DNA of 64,000 bases from the NCBI RefSeq assembly GCF_023023025.1, contig NZ_CP095481.1:372001-436000 (forward strand), in the 5' to 3' direction. Below are positions 19,101 through 29,200 of this stretch, piece by piece. How positions within the stretch are numbered: the first letter of the stretch is position 1; every line of letters begins with the position of its first letter. This DNA comes from Amycolatopsis sp. WQ 127309. GTDB taxonomy: Bacteria; Actinomycetota; Actinomycetes; Mycobacteriales; Pseudonocardiaceae. A program made the position numbers and the translations under genes. The notes below the pieces were generated by a model. It was not told the DNA's origin and did not search any database. It worked only from the letters and a program-made list of their open reading frames with translations.

Positions 19101-22100
19101 TGACGAATGGGGTTATGCCGCGAGGCCGAGGATAGTCGTGGGCTTCCGGGGCACGACCCCGGACGTCGCGACCGCGGCCAGGACCGGCCAGATCGTCAAG
19201 GCGTTCGAAGCGCCGTTGTACTGGCTGGCGAACGAACTCGGCAACCGCCACGGGCACCGTGATCTCACCGGCGCCCGGCCCCTGCCGTGGCCGGCCGACC
19301 CGCGCGAGGTCCGGCGGCTCGACGACCTGCCGGGATCGTCCTCGCCCGGCTACGCCCTGCGGTACCAGGACGAAGGCGTGATGTTCCAGTTCTGGAGCCC
19401 GGTTTCGTCACCGGGCGCGTTGCAGGTCCAGACGGCGATCAGCACCGCGATCTTCGAGACAGCGCAGGATCCGGCCAAAGCGGACCGGATCGCCGCTGCC
19501 CTCCGGCGGCCGGCGTTGCTGGCCGACCCGGCCGTCACCACATTCGAGCAGCGGTGGCGTCAACTCCTGGAATTCCTGGACTTGACCGAACTCGGCGGCC
19601 GGATGCCGGAACGGGTGGCCCAGCTGGCCGGCTGGACCGCACCCTGGCAGGCGCCCGCCGGAGAGATTGCCGCCCACGCGTCGCTCCTGGCCGGTGACAG
19701 CCAGCTGGTGTTCCCCCGTCCGCACCAGAACACCGCGTCCGTCGCCGGGACTGTGTCACAAATGCGGCCGCTTCCTCAGGGAGCGACGGTCTCCTTCACC
19801 GTGGATCCGGAAACCGACGTCGTGCGGACGTGGAACGGCGCGGCGCTCACCCCTCGCGAGTTCGTGCCCGCGGTGCTGCGCAGCCTGCAGTTCCCCGATG
19901 ACGAACGTCGCCTGGCCCTGCTGGTGGAGAGCGACAGCCGCGAAGCGGAGACCCTGCCGGGCCGGAGTATCGCGGAGACCTTCGTCGACGACGATCCCAG
20001 CCTGAAGGTGTACCTGCCGAGCTCGGCGGGCTGGATCAGGTACGAGACCGGCCAGGCTCCCCGGCTGCTGCCCGCGCACCTGGGGACGGCGTTCGCGGCC
20101 GGCCGCACCGACGGGGTGGCGTTGCGCCACCTGACCGTCGCCGCCGACGAGGAAGCGATCATCGCCGGGAACGACGACCTGCCGACCTACGTGAAGGCTC
20201 CGCCCAGCTGGGCGCCCACGGTGCCCGAGCTGGCTCACATCCCGGGTTTCGAGCCGGCCGCGGCCGGGCAGCGCCGCCAGGCCTACGTGCCGGAGCTGTT
20301 CGTGGCCCGGGCCGTGCGGGAACCGGCGATGGCTCGCGGCGACTTGGTGCCGTCTTACGAGCAGGTCGAGGCATCCCGCGGCGCCGGGGTGGTGCCGGTG
20401 TCGTCCGGGCCGGCGCACGAACGCGACGAACGACCAGTCCCGATGCCCGCGCGGGAAAAGGCGGCCGGAGAAGAGTTCGAAGACCGGTTCCAAGCCGTCG
20501 CGGACGCACCCGTTCCGCGCGACGGCCACCTCGTCCCCTTCCACTCCGGTGGTGTGCCGGGCGGGCTGACTTCTTCACCCGCCGCCCGGATCGGGTTTTC
20601 CCTCGTCCTCCACCGGCCCGGTCACGCCACCGCCGGCGAACCGCTGCCGCCGTTCACCCGGCAGGCGCTGCAGCAGGTCGGCTACGCGACAGCCGCGTCC
20701 GGCAGGCGTGCCCCGGACGACCTCTCACGGTGGACCTTCCTGCCCGAAGGTCCACTGAACCAGGACACCCTGATGTCGCCGATGCGGCGGCCCGCCGACG
20801 ACCCGTGGCGCGAGCTCCCGGACGCTCTGGACGCCGCTCGCCGCCTCGCCAGGGAGTCCCGCAGGCACCTCGGTGTTGTGCTCCACGTCGACTTGGACGG
20901 CGCTCGCGATCCGGAAACCTACTACTGGGTCACCCGGATCATGGCCGAGCACGGCGACATCTTGCACGGCTTGGCCGACCGCTCTGCCGGGGCCGGAGAC
21001 GCCGGGGTGCGGCGCGCGTGGCCGAATCCCCTGCCGCTGACCGGTACCGGCGCCGTGACCTCGGCCCGTGACGTACACGCGCTCAGCCCGGCCGGGAACG
21101 AGACGGTCGACTTCACCCGGGCCGGTTTCGGCGACCGGCCCGGCTCGATCGCCTTCCGGCTGGGAGACAACGGTCCCGCCCGGTCGGACCCCGGGCGGAT
21201 CCAGGTGCTGGCCGAGTTGAGTCTCGGCGTGCTCCGGGCGGCGGCCGATCCGGCCCGGCGAGTTCTCGTCGAGGACCTGCTCGACCAGCCGGAGCGGTCG
21301 GCGAACGCCCAGGATCCGGCACGCGTGCGCGATCTGGTGCGGTTGCTCGAGCCCACGCTCGCGATGGCCGAGCCGCTCGCGGGGATCCACGCCGAGTCGG
21401 CGGCGCGGACCGGACGCGCCCCGGACGTTCCACTGTGGAGTCACGGGTTCACCAGCACCGACGGCAACCTCCACATCACGGGCCCGGAATCCGCCGTCGC
21501 CGGGCGGGACGCCCTCGCCGCCCTGCCGGTGATCCGGCACGCTCACTTCGTCGAGTTCACGCCGGACGCGGGCTGGGGCGCCGTCCGGACGCCGTCCGGC
21601 ACGATCGACGCGTACGATTTCGGCAAGCTGGTCGCGGACCGGCTGTCGCCGGACTACGGAGCGGTCCTCGTGCTGCGCGGCGAGCCGCTCTTGCCCGGAG
21701 CCCCGGACCCCGCGCGACGGAGCAGCGTCCCGGCGCAGCTGTCGCTGACGGTTCCCGGAGCCGTGGTGCTGGCGGCCTCCGCGGACGGCTGGCACGTTTT
21801 CCGCAACGGCGAACCCTTCCGGCTGTTCCGGGACGAAGACCCGGTGACGCTCCCCCTCCTCGAGCCCGACGCACTGGTCGAGGCGGCCCGGCAAGCGATC
21901 GGTGAACGGCTTCCGGCCCGGCTGCTGCGCACGTCGGACGGAACGGTCGCCGGTGCGGCGTTCCTTCCCCGTGCGGAAGCGGACGCTGTCGAGGCGGCGT
22001 ACGCCGGCCTCCCCGCGGACCGGTTCGAGGCCTTCGACGTGCTCGTCCGCACCAATCCGGTGAGCACCTGGCTCGGCGTTTTCGCCGAGCCGCGCTGGCA

Positions 22101-22674
22101 CGGTCCGGCGTGGCCCATGCCCGACAGCTCGCTGGTGAACTACCTCACCGCGGTGGTGGCGAGCCTCCGGTCGGGCGGGGTACCGCACGTGTCCGTGGAG
22201 CGGCTCCGGCTGGTCGGCGGGGCCGGCGACGGCCACGCGGCCGCCGTCCAGCGGCTCGCCCGCACGGCGGGCCTCGCGCACCGGGTCACCAGTTTCGGCC
22301 ACGGAGTTCCGGTCGAGGTCACCGCCGGCGGCCCGCGAGTCCTGGACCTCGGTGCGGACCCGGTGCCCGGTGCCGTCGTCCTGGGCCACGAGCCCGAAAT
22401 CGCGCAGGAGTTTCCCCGTCGCCCCCAACCGGCAAGGCCCGTGGCCGAGCTACCTTCGGTCTCGGAGGGCGAGGCGGAGTCGTCCTCCGGTGACCGGATG
22501 AACGCGGACGAGAAGTCTTCGTCCTGGACGTCCCGCGACAGCCGCCAGGCCACCGGCCCTGCCCTGCGCCGGCAGGCCGGGCAGACCGCTCCGCGCGACG
22601 CCCCCGCGGACGAAAGCACGGCCCCCGCGGACGGCTCGTCCGGCGAGGACCGGCCGGAGTCGTCCGGCTCGTGA
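16132..22674 (+). CDS. Giant WXG100-like domain protein B with duplicated modules
   Basis: I start at GTG 16132 because the N terminus then aligns with paralogues A and C (VSQDVDRLPAELQKFLEVV); upstream in-frame codons lack homology. The result is 2180 aa. Residues 1 to about 340 are the shared hydrophobic WXG100-like domain. Two PPAY motifs (about 395-420) sit in a Thr/Pro-rich linker. Two repeat families are visible: PARLLR..GAAF modules at about 601-758 and 1927-2088, and segments beginning GGIPGGMMSSP (about 925) and GGVPGGLTSSP (about 1475). The C-terminal 90 residues are Ser/Glu/Asp-rich and look disordered. No catalytic motif is recognisable. A role in type VII-linked secretion or as a surface or polymorphic effector is inference from domain type only. 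Confidence 0.8.
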   Translation: MSQDVDRLPAELQKFLEVVLGGPWPEGDSDAFKALSREWRELIVALDNLEAALRTGGPGVLSALVGETGHSLGEWLSGGAASGVTELRSSAAEMAKMAKNAGADVVKTKALLGIMAGITLLAVLELLTSIIGIPFVPAVEAAARVSLWAVLKALTARLLAMAPREVARLALRSAAKVGLEAGTSAAKFAAVGGGLMGGLDLAIQGGQILAGERDGLDTRSLLGSFVGGAVGGAFAGVFHGVAVSVRNVATGAATELGGQLPRYVRGVGQVSYATGQVLTAVMSAPAVNAASGQSPGASPWLGALGAVGGLGGGRRGRSGGDGASLDDRLQAVMTEKPPVVTIPGGDGEKSFAGSEKPEEPSAGTEKTTLTTGKDNTSAIAEVTEPARQGGDADIAPPAYTPVAEQPADTTPPPAYTPALLPSGQVIGTVYTTGTVSGGLLATATTGGPPPVIATGTGTGTGTEQAAHHAAASLAPAEQTSRAAARPAASTTIGYGRPGTTASVVPAAVIDGTAARGASTPAGSAVVSAGPAGRAAAGPRLSPQLSHHLEGDVTRPVTSADGTGAHTPDAAVAHTAEPDIAATTAAVAGHPGAGSPVHDEPVPARLLRSADKTIVGAAFLPPHEADVVERAYARGAGDGAAGFQLVFHRTPAGITEPATTGTARPVSDAGFSRRLENLRTSLDHLGEAQLPWHTLELVDCGSGTAHAAAIEDLGRRAGYTRDVVGYAHGRAVEISVDRGRRVLAPGEAPTPGAVVLGETGMQLAFDSGQHRLGEVQRTVVRQNIARRLFDELVTTYRGGDRMDPVEITGYGGTAVLVGDVGELRAKDVRSELAQSFRELHAAAAAEPGADLPPFHQLEAKLVANSGGHGSSAEQQRGVTIRHNRTHATPLRDIHDRVSTGSTRPGHADPIGFDAGGIPGGMMSSPNPLAVLLEFDGPHPGGTELFRRRLQTLIAGAPSWKVDDRYSEVRTQTTDGSTFDWSQTASVLTKLRDEWGYAARPRIVVGFRGTTPDVATAARTGQIVKAFEAPLYWLANELGNRHGHRDLTGARPLPWPADPREVRRLDDLPGSSSPGYALRYQDEGVMFQFWSPVSSPGALQVQTAISTAIFETAQDPAKADRIAAALRRPALLADPAVTTFEQRWRQLLEFLDLTELGGRMPERVAQLAGWTAPWQAPAGEIAAHASLLAGDSQLVFPRPHQNTASVAGTVSQMRPLPQGATVSFTVDPETDVVRTWNGAALTPREFVPAVLRSLQFPDDERRLALLVESDSREAETLPGRSIAETFVDDDPSLKVYLPSSAGWIRYETGQAPRLLPAHLGTAFAAGRTDGVALRHLTVAADEEAIIAGNDDLPTYVKAPPSWAPTVPELAHIPGFEPAAAGQRRQAYVPELFVARAVREPAMARGDLVPSYEQVEASRGAGVVPVSSGPAHERDERPVPMPAREKAAGEEFEDRFQAVADAPVPRDGHLVPFHSGGVPGGLTSSPAARIGFSLVLHRPGHATAGEPLPPFTRQALQQVGYATAASGRRAPDDLSRWTFLPEGPLNQDTLMSPMRRPADDPWRELPDALDAARRLARESRRHLGVVLHVDLDGARDPETYYWVTRIMAEHGDILHGLADRSAGAGDAGVRRAWPNPLPLTGTGAVTSARDVHALSPAGNETVDFTRAGFGDRPGSIAFRLGDNGPARSDPGRIQVLAELSLGVLRAAADPARRVLVEDLLDQPERSANAQDPARVRDLVRLLEPTLAMAEPLAGIHAESAARTGRAPDVPLWSHGFTSTDGNLHITGPESAVAGRDALAALPVIRHAHFVEFTPDAGWGAVRTPSGTIDAYDFGKLVADRLSPDYGAVLVLRGEPLLPGAPDPARRSSVPAQLSLTVPGAVVLAASADGWHVFRNGEPFRLFRDEDPVTLPLLEPDALVEAARQAIGERLPARLLRTSDGTVAGAAFLPRAEADAVEAAYAGLPADRFEAFDVLVRTNPVSTWLGVFAEPRWHGPAWPMPDSSLVNYLTAVVASLRSGGVPHVSVERLRLVGGAGDGHAAAVQRLARTAGLAHRVTSFGHGVPVEVTAGGPRVLDLGADPVPGAVVLGHEPEIAQEFPRRPQPARPVAELPSVSEGEAESSSGDRMNADEKSSSWTSRDSRQATGPALRRQAGQTAPRDAPADESTAPADGSSGEDRPESSGS

Positions 22675-22724
22675 GCGGCAATGAAGGGGTGGATTCACGT
22701 GGCCGCTGCAACGGGCTCCGTTGT

Positions 22725-23265
22725 GGACAGCCGCAAGCCGAGGCGTTCGGCGAAGCGTCCCAGCCGGGTGTCTCTCGCGGGCGGCCGTTGAGTTCGGCGG
22801 CGACGGTAGCCAGGTGCTTCGAGTGTGGACCGAGAGATCAGCGCCGGTGGAGAAGTACCGGCGCAGCAGGCCGTTGGTGTTTCTGTTGCTGCCGCGAGCG
22901 CGAGTCGCGCACCTAGCCGGCCAGGCCGGCAGCCGGAGTGACCCGGGCGTGCCGGGCCGGCTCGGCGCCCTGGTCCCAGGCCAGTGACCCGCGCAGCTGC
23001 CCAGGCAGGTCCGGACGACCGCGATCACGACCTCGGCCGGACGGTCGGAGATCGGGACCATCCCGGTGCTCTTGCCGCCGGCCGTGCGGCGCCCGCCGGG
23101 CATCTGTCACGGGCGTCGCAGCGCGCGGCCGGTGCGCAGGCAGGCGGCCGGTTCGGCCTCCGCCCTGCACCTCGAGATTCTGGTGGATCGTTTCGTGGGA
23201 CACCTGCGGATCCGGGCGATCAGGGAACTGTCGCGCTGGTGGCCCGGTAGCCCCTGAGCGGGCGA
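22725..23265 (-). pseudogene. Decayed IS30-family transposase remnant
   Basis: Fragments in different minus frames line up with an IS30-type transposase: VSHETIHQNLEVQ (about 23203), ACLRTGRALRRP, GMVPISDRPAEV (about 23060), AWDQGAE, RGSNRNTNGLLRRYF (about 22890-22845), LSVHTR, and a terminal GTLRRTP. Several frameshifts separate them and the N-terminal third is missing. No clear terminal inverted repeats were found by eye. It occupies almost the whole gap between the convergent giant genes B and C. Confidence 0.8.
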
Positions 23266-23269
23266 ACGG

Positions 23270-26200
23270 TCACTCCTCAGGTTCGGCCTTGACCTGAGGT
23301 TCGGGAAATTCGTACTGCTCGCCGTAGGCGGCCAGGATGAGGCCGTAAGGATTGGCCTCGGGATCGAAAGCGTTGTCCAAAGCGACAAAGACGGTGGCGC
23401 CGACCTTCACCGTGCGTCCGGGGTTGTTCCTGTCGGGGAGGGACACTTCGACCCCGAGGAAGACGGTGTTGATCCGAGCGTCGTCCCCTTCACCCGTCTC
23501 CGGGTCGGTGGCGGAGTTGGCGAAAGCCGTCGAGTTCGCGGCGCCCTCGCTGCTCATCAGGTCCGGATCACGCTCGCGGCCCGCCGCCATGTGGTAGGCG
23601 GGGTAGGCAGGGTGCCGCTCCCCCCACTCTTCTTCGATCCGCCGACGCGGGCCCTTCTGCTTCGCGGTCACGTAGAGCTTGCCGAAGTGCGCGCCGGCGT
23701 AGATGCCGATGAAGTGTCCGTTTGCGAGCGTCGGTTGGTTCTTGCCGGGCACACTCCCGGGGACGTGCGCGAGGAACAGGCCCAGCTGGTGGACCAGCCC
23801 TGGTTCGTGCGCGGCGACGTGATTTTTCTTGACACGTCCGACGTAGACGTGCTGACGGTCGTCCACAGGTCGTAACGGCGCTTCACGAACGCTGTCCGGC
23901 GTGGGGTTGACCGAAGTGCGCACCACGCGCCGGATCTCATCGGCGATCCGGCGTTCCAATTTCGGCCACAGCTTGTCCAGGTGCCGGGCGGCGGCCTCCG
24001 GCAGCCGGGGGTCGGCTGGATCTTCGGCGATTCCCTTGAGCTCGGACTTGCCGAAGACGATCTTCGCGGTGATCTCGCCGGCCCGCCTGCGCACTTCCGG
24101 GTGCAGGTCTCCGTCGGGCCCTGCGAACGCGGGAGCGACGCGGTACAGCGGATCGGCCGGATCACGCCAGTGGAACAGGTCGTCCATTCCCTCGATGGGG
24201 CGCAGCCCGTGCCGGATGGCGTGGGAGATGTACAGCTCCGGCAGATCCTCGTCGGCAGGCGCGGGCCAGTTCGTCCGGCGCCGTCCCTGATCCTCCCAGA
24301 AGGTCCCGTCCGGCAGTGCTTCTCCACGGCTTTCGGCACCGGAATCGGGAGCCGTGTTGTACAATGCGGCCGCTCGATGGGCGGGTACCCGTCCACCGGA
24401 GGCGGCGGCGACGTCGGCTGGAGACGCTCCCGTATCCAGCCTCGCCAGCACCCACCGGTCCACGTCCTCTGGGGTCGCACCCTCCGGCAGCCGGCTCGTG
24501 TCCGCGGCTTGGTCGGTCCCCAGGCCGGCCGGCCCGGTGCTCGTTTCGGCGCGAACTCCGGCGAAGCCCGCGTCCGTGCTGGTGGTCAGGCGGCGCTTGG
24601 AACGGCCGACGGCATCCTCGGCGCTCCGCTTCTCGCCCGCCACCGGCTCCCGGGCCGGTGGCGGGCGGTACGCCATGGTCAGGCCGGCGGAACCCGCCGG
24701 TGCAACGTCCTCGCTCTCGCTGTGGCGTTGCCCGGCCTCGGTCGCGTCATCGCCATGCCGGTCACCCCCGGGCTCGGGCGCCTCCGCCTCGATCGAGGCG
24801 AGCACGCTCGTGATCATCTCGGGTGTCGCGTAGACCCGGCCGGCTTGCAGCGCTCCGGCGATCTCCGGCACCGCGCGGACCCCGTTGCGCACCAGCTGCT
24901 CGACCACGCCCCGCAGCACGTGCTCCGGCACCTGCTCGAACTCGGTGCTCGCCCAGGCCTCTCCGCTGGACAGCTGGGTACGTGCCCGGGCCGGCCAAAC
25001 CCGGTGGATCGCCGCATCGATCCGGAAAGCTCCCGTGGTGACGCCCGCCTGGCGCACCGCATCCGCGACGTCCTGCACGCGCTCGGTGCCCAGGGGCATC
25101 AAGCCTCGCACGATCTCCTCCAGTTCCGCGTCGCTCACCGTGTGCCGCGGCCGCGGCTGCGTCCCCTGCACCCGGTGCTTCGATTCCATGAGCCGGGTAC
25201 TCGAGAACTTGATCCCCTTCTGCCGCAACGCTTCGGCGATAACCTTGCGCGATGTGGTTTTCCTCTCGCTGATCACTCGCCGCACTTCGTCATCCAGTGC
25301 CTGGTCGTCCGGCTTGGCCCGCTCTTCGCTGCTCGACGCGGCGGGATACGCGACCGCGTCGTTCACGGAAGCCGTGGTTCTCCTGCTCGGCTCGGTACCC
25401 TGGACCCGATGGATCATGGCCTGGATTCGCGCGTCGTCGGCGGAAACTCCCAGCGCTCGCACGGCGGACGTGATGTCGTACGTCTTCATGTTCGGCGCGA
25501 TGACTCGTCGTACCGCGGCCTCCAAAGTCGCGTCGTCCGTCCCCCACTTGCCGGGCTTCGTGCCGCGCACCCGGTGCACGACGTCGCGGATCCGCCCCTC
25601 ATTGGAGACGCCTTCGGCTCGCACCGCGGCCACGATGTCGCCGATCTTCGTCATGCCCAGGCCCAGTACGCGGACCACGGCGGCCTCGACCGACACGTCG
25701 TCCACCGTGGTCCGGGGAACCAGCCTCGGCGTCGTACCGCGGACTTGGTGCACTATGTCGCGGATTCGCGCGTCGTCGGCGCCGACGTTGCGGGAGCGAA
25801 CCGCAGCGATGATCTCGGTGACGGTCTTCTTGTCCTCTTCCTCGACAGCGCGTCGTACCGCGGCTTCCAGGTCGGCGTCGTTCGCCGTCGGATTCCTCTT
25901 GCGCCGGGTGGCCGCCCGAGGCGTCGAGCCGGTTTCCGGTGTCGTCGAGGGAGACCCTGGAGCGAGAAACAGCGCGGTGGCCGAGGAGATGTCGACGTCG
26001 CGGCCGAGCGGGCCGCCCGCAGTCAGGTCTTCGGGAGCCGCCGGGCGCTCCTCGGCCGGAGCCAGCTTGGCGAAGGCCGTGAACATTTGCTCGGTATCTC
26101 CCGAGTCGATCGCCGCGCCGCCCAGTTCCCGGTGCGGGAGCGTGACGTCGATCCGTGCCGAGATCCCGGCTTCCGGAGCGACATCGGCCGTCGTCACCTT

Positions 26201-29200
26201 GATGGCGGGCTCGCCCGGCGAGGGGAGGCCGTAACGGCTCAGCCGGGCGGCTTCGGCCAGGTATTCCGTGCGGTACGCGTCCTCAACGGCGACCGGCTCC
26301 GCGGCATCGGAACCGTGAGCGATGATCTCGGCACTTGCCCGGGGAGCGCCGTTGAGGAGCCGCCAGGAGTCGGCCCTGGCTGCCTGCCGGGCGGCCCTGG
26401 CCACCTCGGCCAAGTGGTCGCCAGGCCCGGCTGCCGACCGGACCCGTGCGACCGGGATGTGGTTCGCGGCGAGGTCTCGCAGCGGCACCGGTTCGCCGCC
26501 GAGATCGTCTCCTCGCGCGATGTGACCGCCGTCGTCGAGCCTCATCACCCCGCCGTAGTCCCACAGCCGTCCGAGCACGCTCGTCGGCGCAACGAAGTGT
26601 CCGGGGAGTCCTTCCGGCCGCTCGGTCCGGGCCTGCATCATCCGCACCTGGCTGACCGGCTCCGCCGCACCGAGCCTGCACGCGTGCAAGAAGGTGCTCG
26701 CGGCCGGCAAAGCCGGATTCCGCTCCGGCAGGATCGAATCCAGGGCCGGGCCGGCGATCGTCAGCCGGTCCCCGGAGGTCATCGGGTCCTCGGTGCCCAG
26801 CGCGACGCCCACGCCCGTCGGCGAGCCATGAGCCACGATCAGCGAAGTCGGCGAAGGCGCCGGAACGAGATAGGGGGCCCACGTGCCGTCGGGTTGCCCC
26901 GGTGACGATTCCCTGGTGAGGTAGATCCGAAGCCGGATCGCGCGGTCGGCAAGAGCGGGTACGGCCATCGCGGAGGAGTCGAACGCCAGCGACGGGTACG
27001 CCCGCCCGAACGTGCCGAAGCGGCTGGAGGCGAGAGGGAACCCGAACAGCCGGCTTTCCCGCAGGGCAGCCGGAGCGGCCTCGTCGAACCCTCCGGGCAC
27101 GACCAGCCCTCGTTCGTCGTCGACGAGCCGCGCCGGTCCTCGCGGCGCGTAGACCGTCCGCTGGTAACCCCCGCGGGCGAAGCTCTCCTGGAACTCCCGG
27201 ACCGAGACAGCCACGCCGCCGACGGAGTGCACCAGGACAGCCGGGGGGACGAACTCCGGGTCGTCCTGGTGCCCGAAGCCCGAGGTGCCGAGCACCTCCC
27301 GGAGTTCCGCACTGTGCCGGAGGGCCTGCCCGAGTTCGTGATCCGAAAGAGTCACGGATTCATGGTCCGAGCGCACAGCCAGCGTCCCGGCAGCCGTGCG
27401 CTTCACCACGACCAACGCCGGGAGAGGCGCCTCCTTGCCTGGCGTCACCGCAGAGGTGAAGCCCGTGAAGTGCTGAGCGCCGGGCGTCCGCGCCCACCGC
27501 GTGAGCTCGTCCAGCAGGGCATCGTCGTCCGGAGAACGGACCAGGTGCAGGACCCCGCCGCCGTCCTCGTCCCTGATCGTCGTCACCCGGACGTCTCCCG
27601 CGTGCAAGCCCGACACCGAACGGAACACCGCATCCGACGGCTCGCCGTTCACCGGCCCCACGAGTGCCACGACGTCGTTGAAGTGGCCGCGCTGCCGCAG
27701 CTGACGCCCCACCTCGAAACCGAATTCGCGGTAGCCCACCACCGAGCCCGCGAAGTCCGAGACCACGACCACCCGGCGCCCGGGGTCCGCCAGCGCCGCC
27801 GGCAAGCCGGGATGCTCCAGCAGCAGCGGCACAGCCTCATCCGCGCCCAGGTCGACCGAACCGCCCCGCACCCCGACCCGTACGTGCGTCCGGCCACCCG
27901 ACGCGGCGAACAGCACCACCGGGTTCCGGCCGCCGGCGCCGGACACCGCGGCCAGGACCCGGGCCCGCGCGGCGTCCCCAGCGGGGTCGTCGCTTGGGAA
28001 GCCGAACGCGACACCATCTCCGTGGTGACGGGTTTGCCGCAGGCTCAGCAGCGGGGCCTTGACGAACGTCTCGTCGTCGACCTGCAGGACGCCGTCAAGC
28101 TCCCGCGGAGCAAGTGTTCCCCACCGGGAGAACTCCGGCCGGGGACCGGTGATGTCCTCCAGGTGCTTCAGGAACGCACCGACCAACTTGTCGTCACGCT
28201 TGCCGTCGTGAGCCGTGTGGAACACCACCAGCGGCCGGTGCACCGCCGGATCGGCCGCCCAGAGCGTCGCGGCCACCCGGGCGGCGAGCGTTTCCGCCGG
28301 CACCGATCCGGTGGCCGCAGGCAGGCGGAAGCGTCCCCCCTCGGTCTCCAGGGCCAGGGTGATCGGCCGCGCCCGGCCTTCGGCCAGCCAGTCGGCCCAT
28401 GGCGCTACCGTCTCCTGGAACCCGCCGCCGCGCTGCCTGACGGCCAGCAGCTGCCGGCTGCGGGCGGTCACCCGCTGTTCCCACAGGTTCCGGACGGACC
28501 GGGCGCTGTCGGCATCCGTGGTCAGGTTGATCAGGCTGACCTGCCCGTCGGTGTCCGTCACGACCGTGTCAGGGAGCTCGTCGAGCGACGCCGCGGCCGG
28601 TTCACCCCAGAGCAGCATCGCTTCGAGGTCGTCGGCCCCCGCCTCGGCCAAGCGGTCGAACGGGTCGGGCAAGGCTCGGTACCGGGCGGCGAGGTCCACC
28701 GGCCGATCGGGGAGCAACCCGGCGAACGCCTGTGGGTACGCCGCGAGGTCGTCCTCGGCCAGGGCAGTCCCGCCGAGTTCGGCGAACGGGACCGAGAACG
28801 CGATCCGCGCCGCGTCGTCCTGGCCGCCGGAAGCGCGTCGTGTTTCGATCACGGGCTCACCCGGAGCCGGGAGACCGAACCGGTCGAGCCGGCGTCCCTC
28901 CTCGAGATAAGCCTGCCGGTAGGCCTCCTGCGCGTGATGATAGGCACCGAACTCGTCGTTGCCCCCGACGAAGATTTGCGCGCTCACCCGCTGGACGTCG
29001 TGCCGCCGGCGCCAGGAGTCCGCTCTCGCCGCACGGCGGGCGGCCAGCCGGACCTCGTCGAGCCGCGACCCGGTTCCCCCCGGCCCGGACGTCACCCGCG
29101 CCGGGGGGATGGCGTTCGCGGCCAGGTCGCCGAGCGGGATCGGTTCGGTACCGGTCTCGTCAGCGCGGACGACGTGCCCTCCGCGGAGCACGCGGACGAA

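Noticed and set aside
23270..23900. C terminus of giant C truncated by the IS30 remnant
   Set aside because: The SET-like domain appears to run to its final Tyr-containing motif before the stop. The remnant starts just after it, so truncation is not required.
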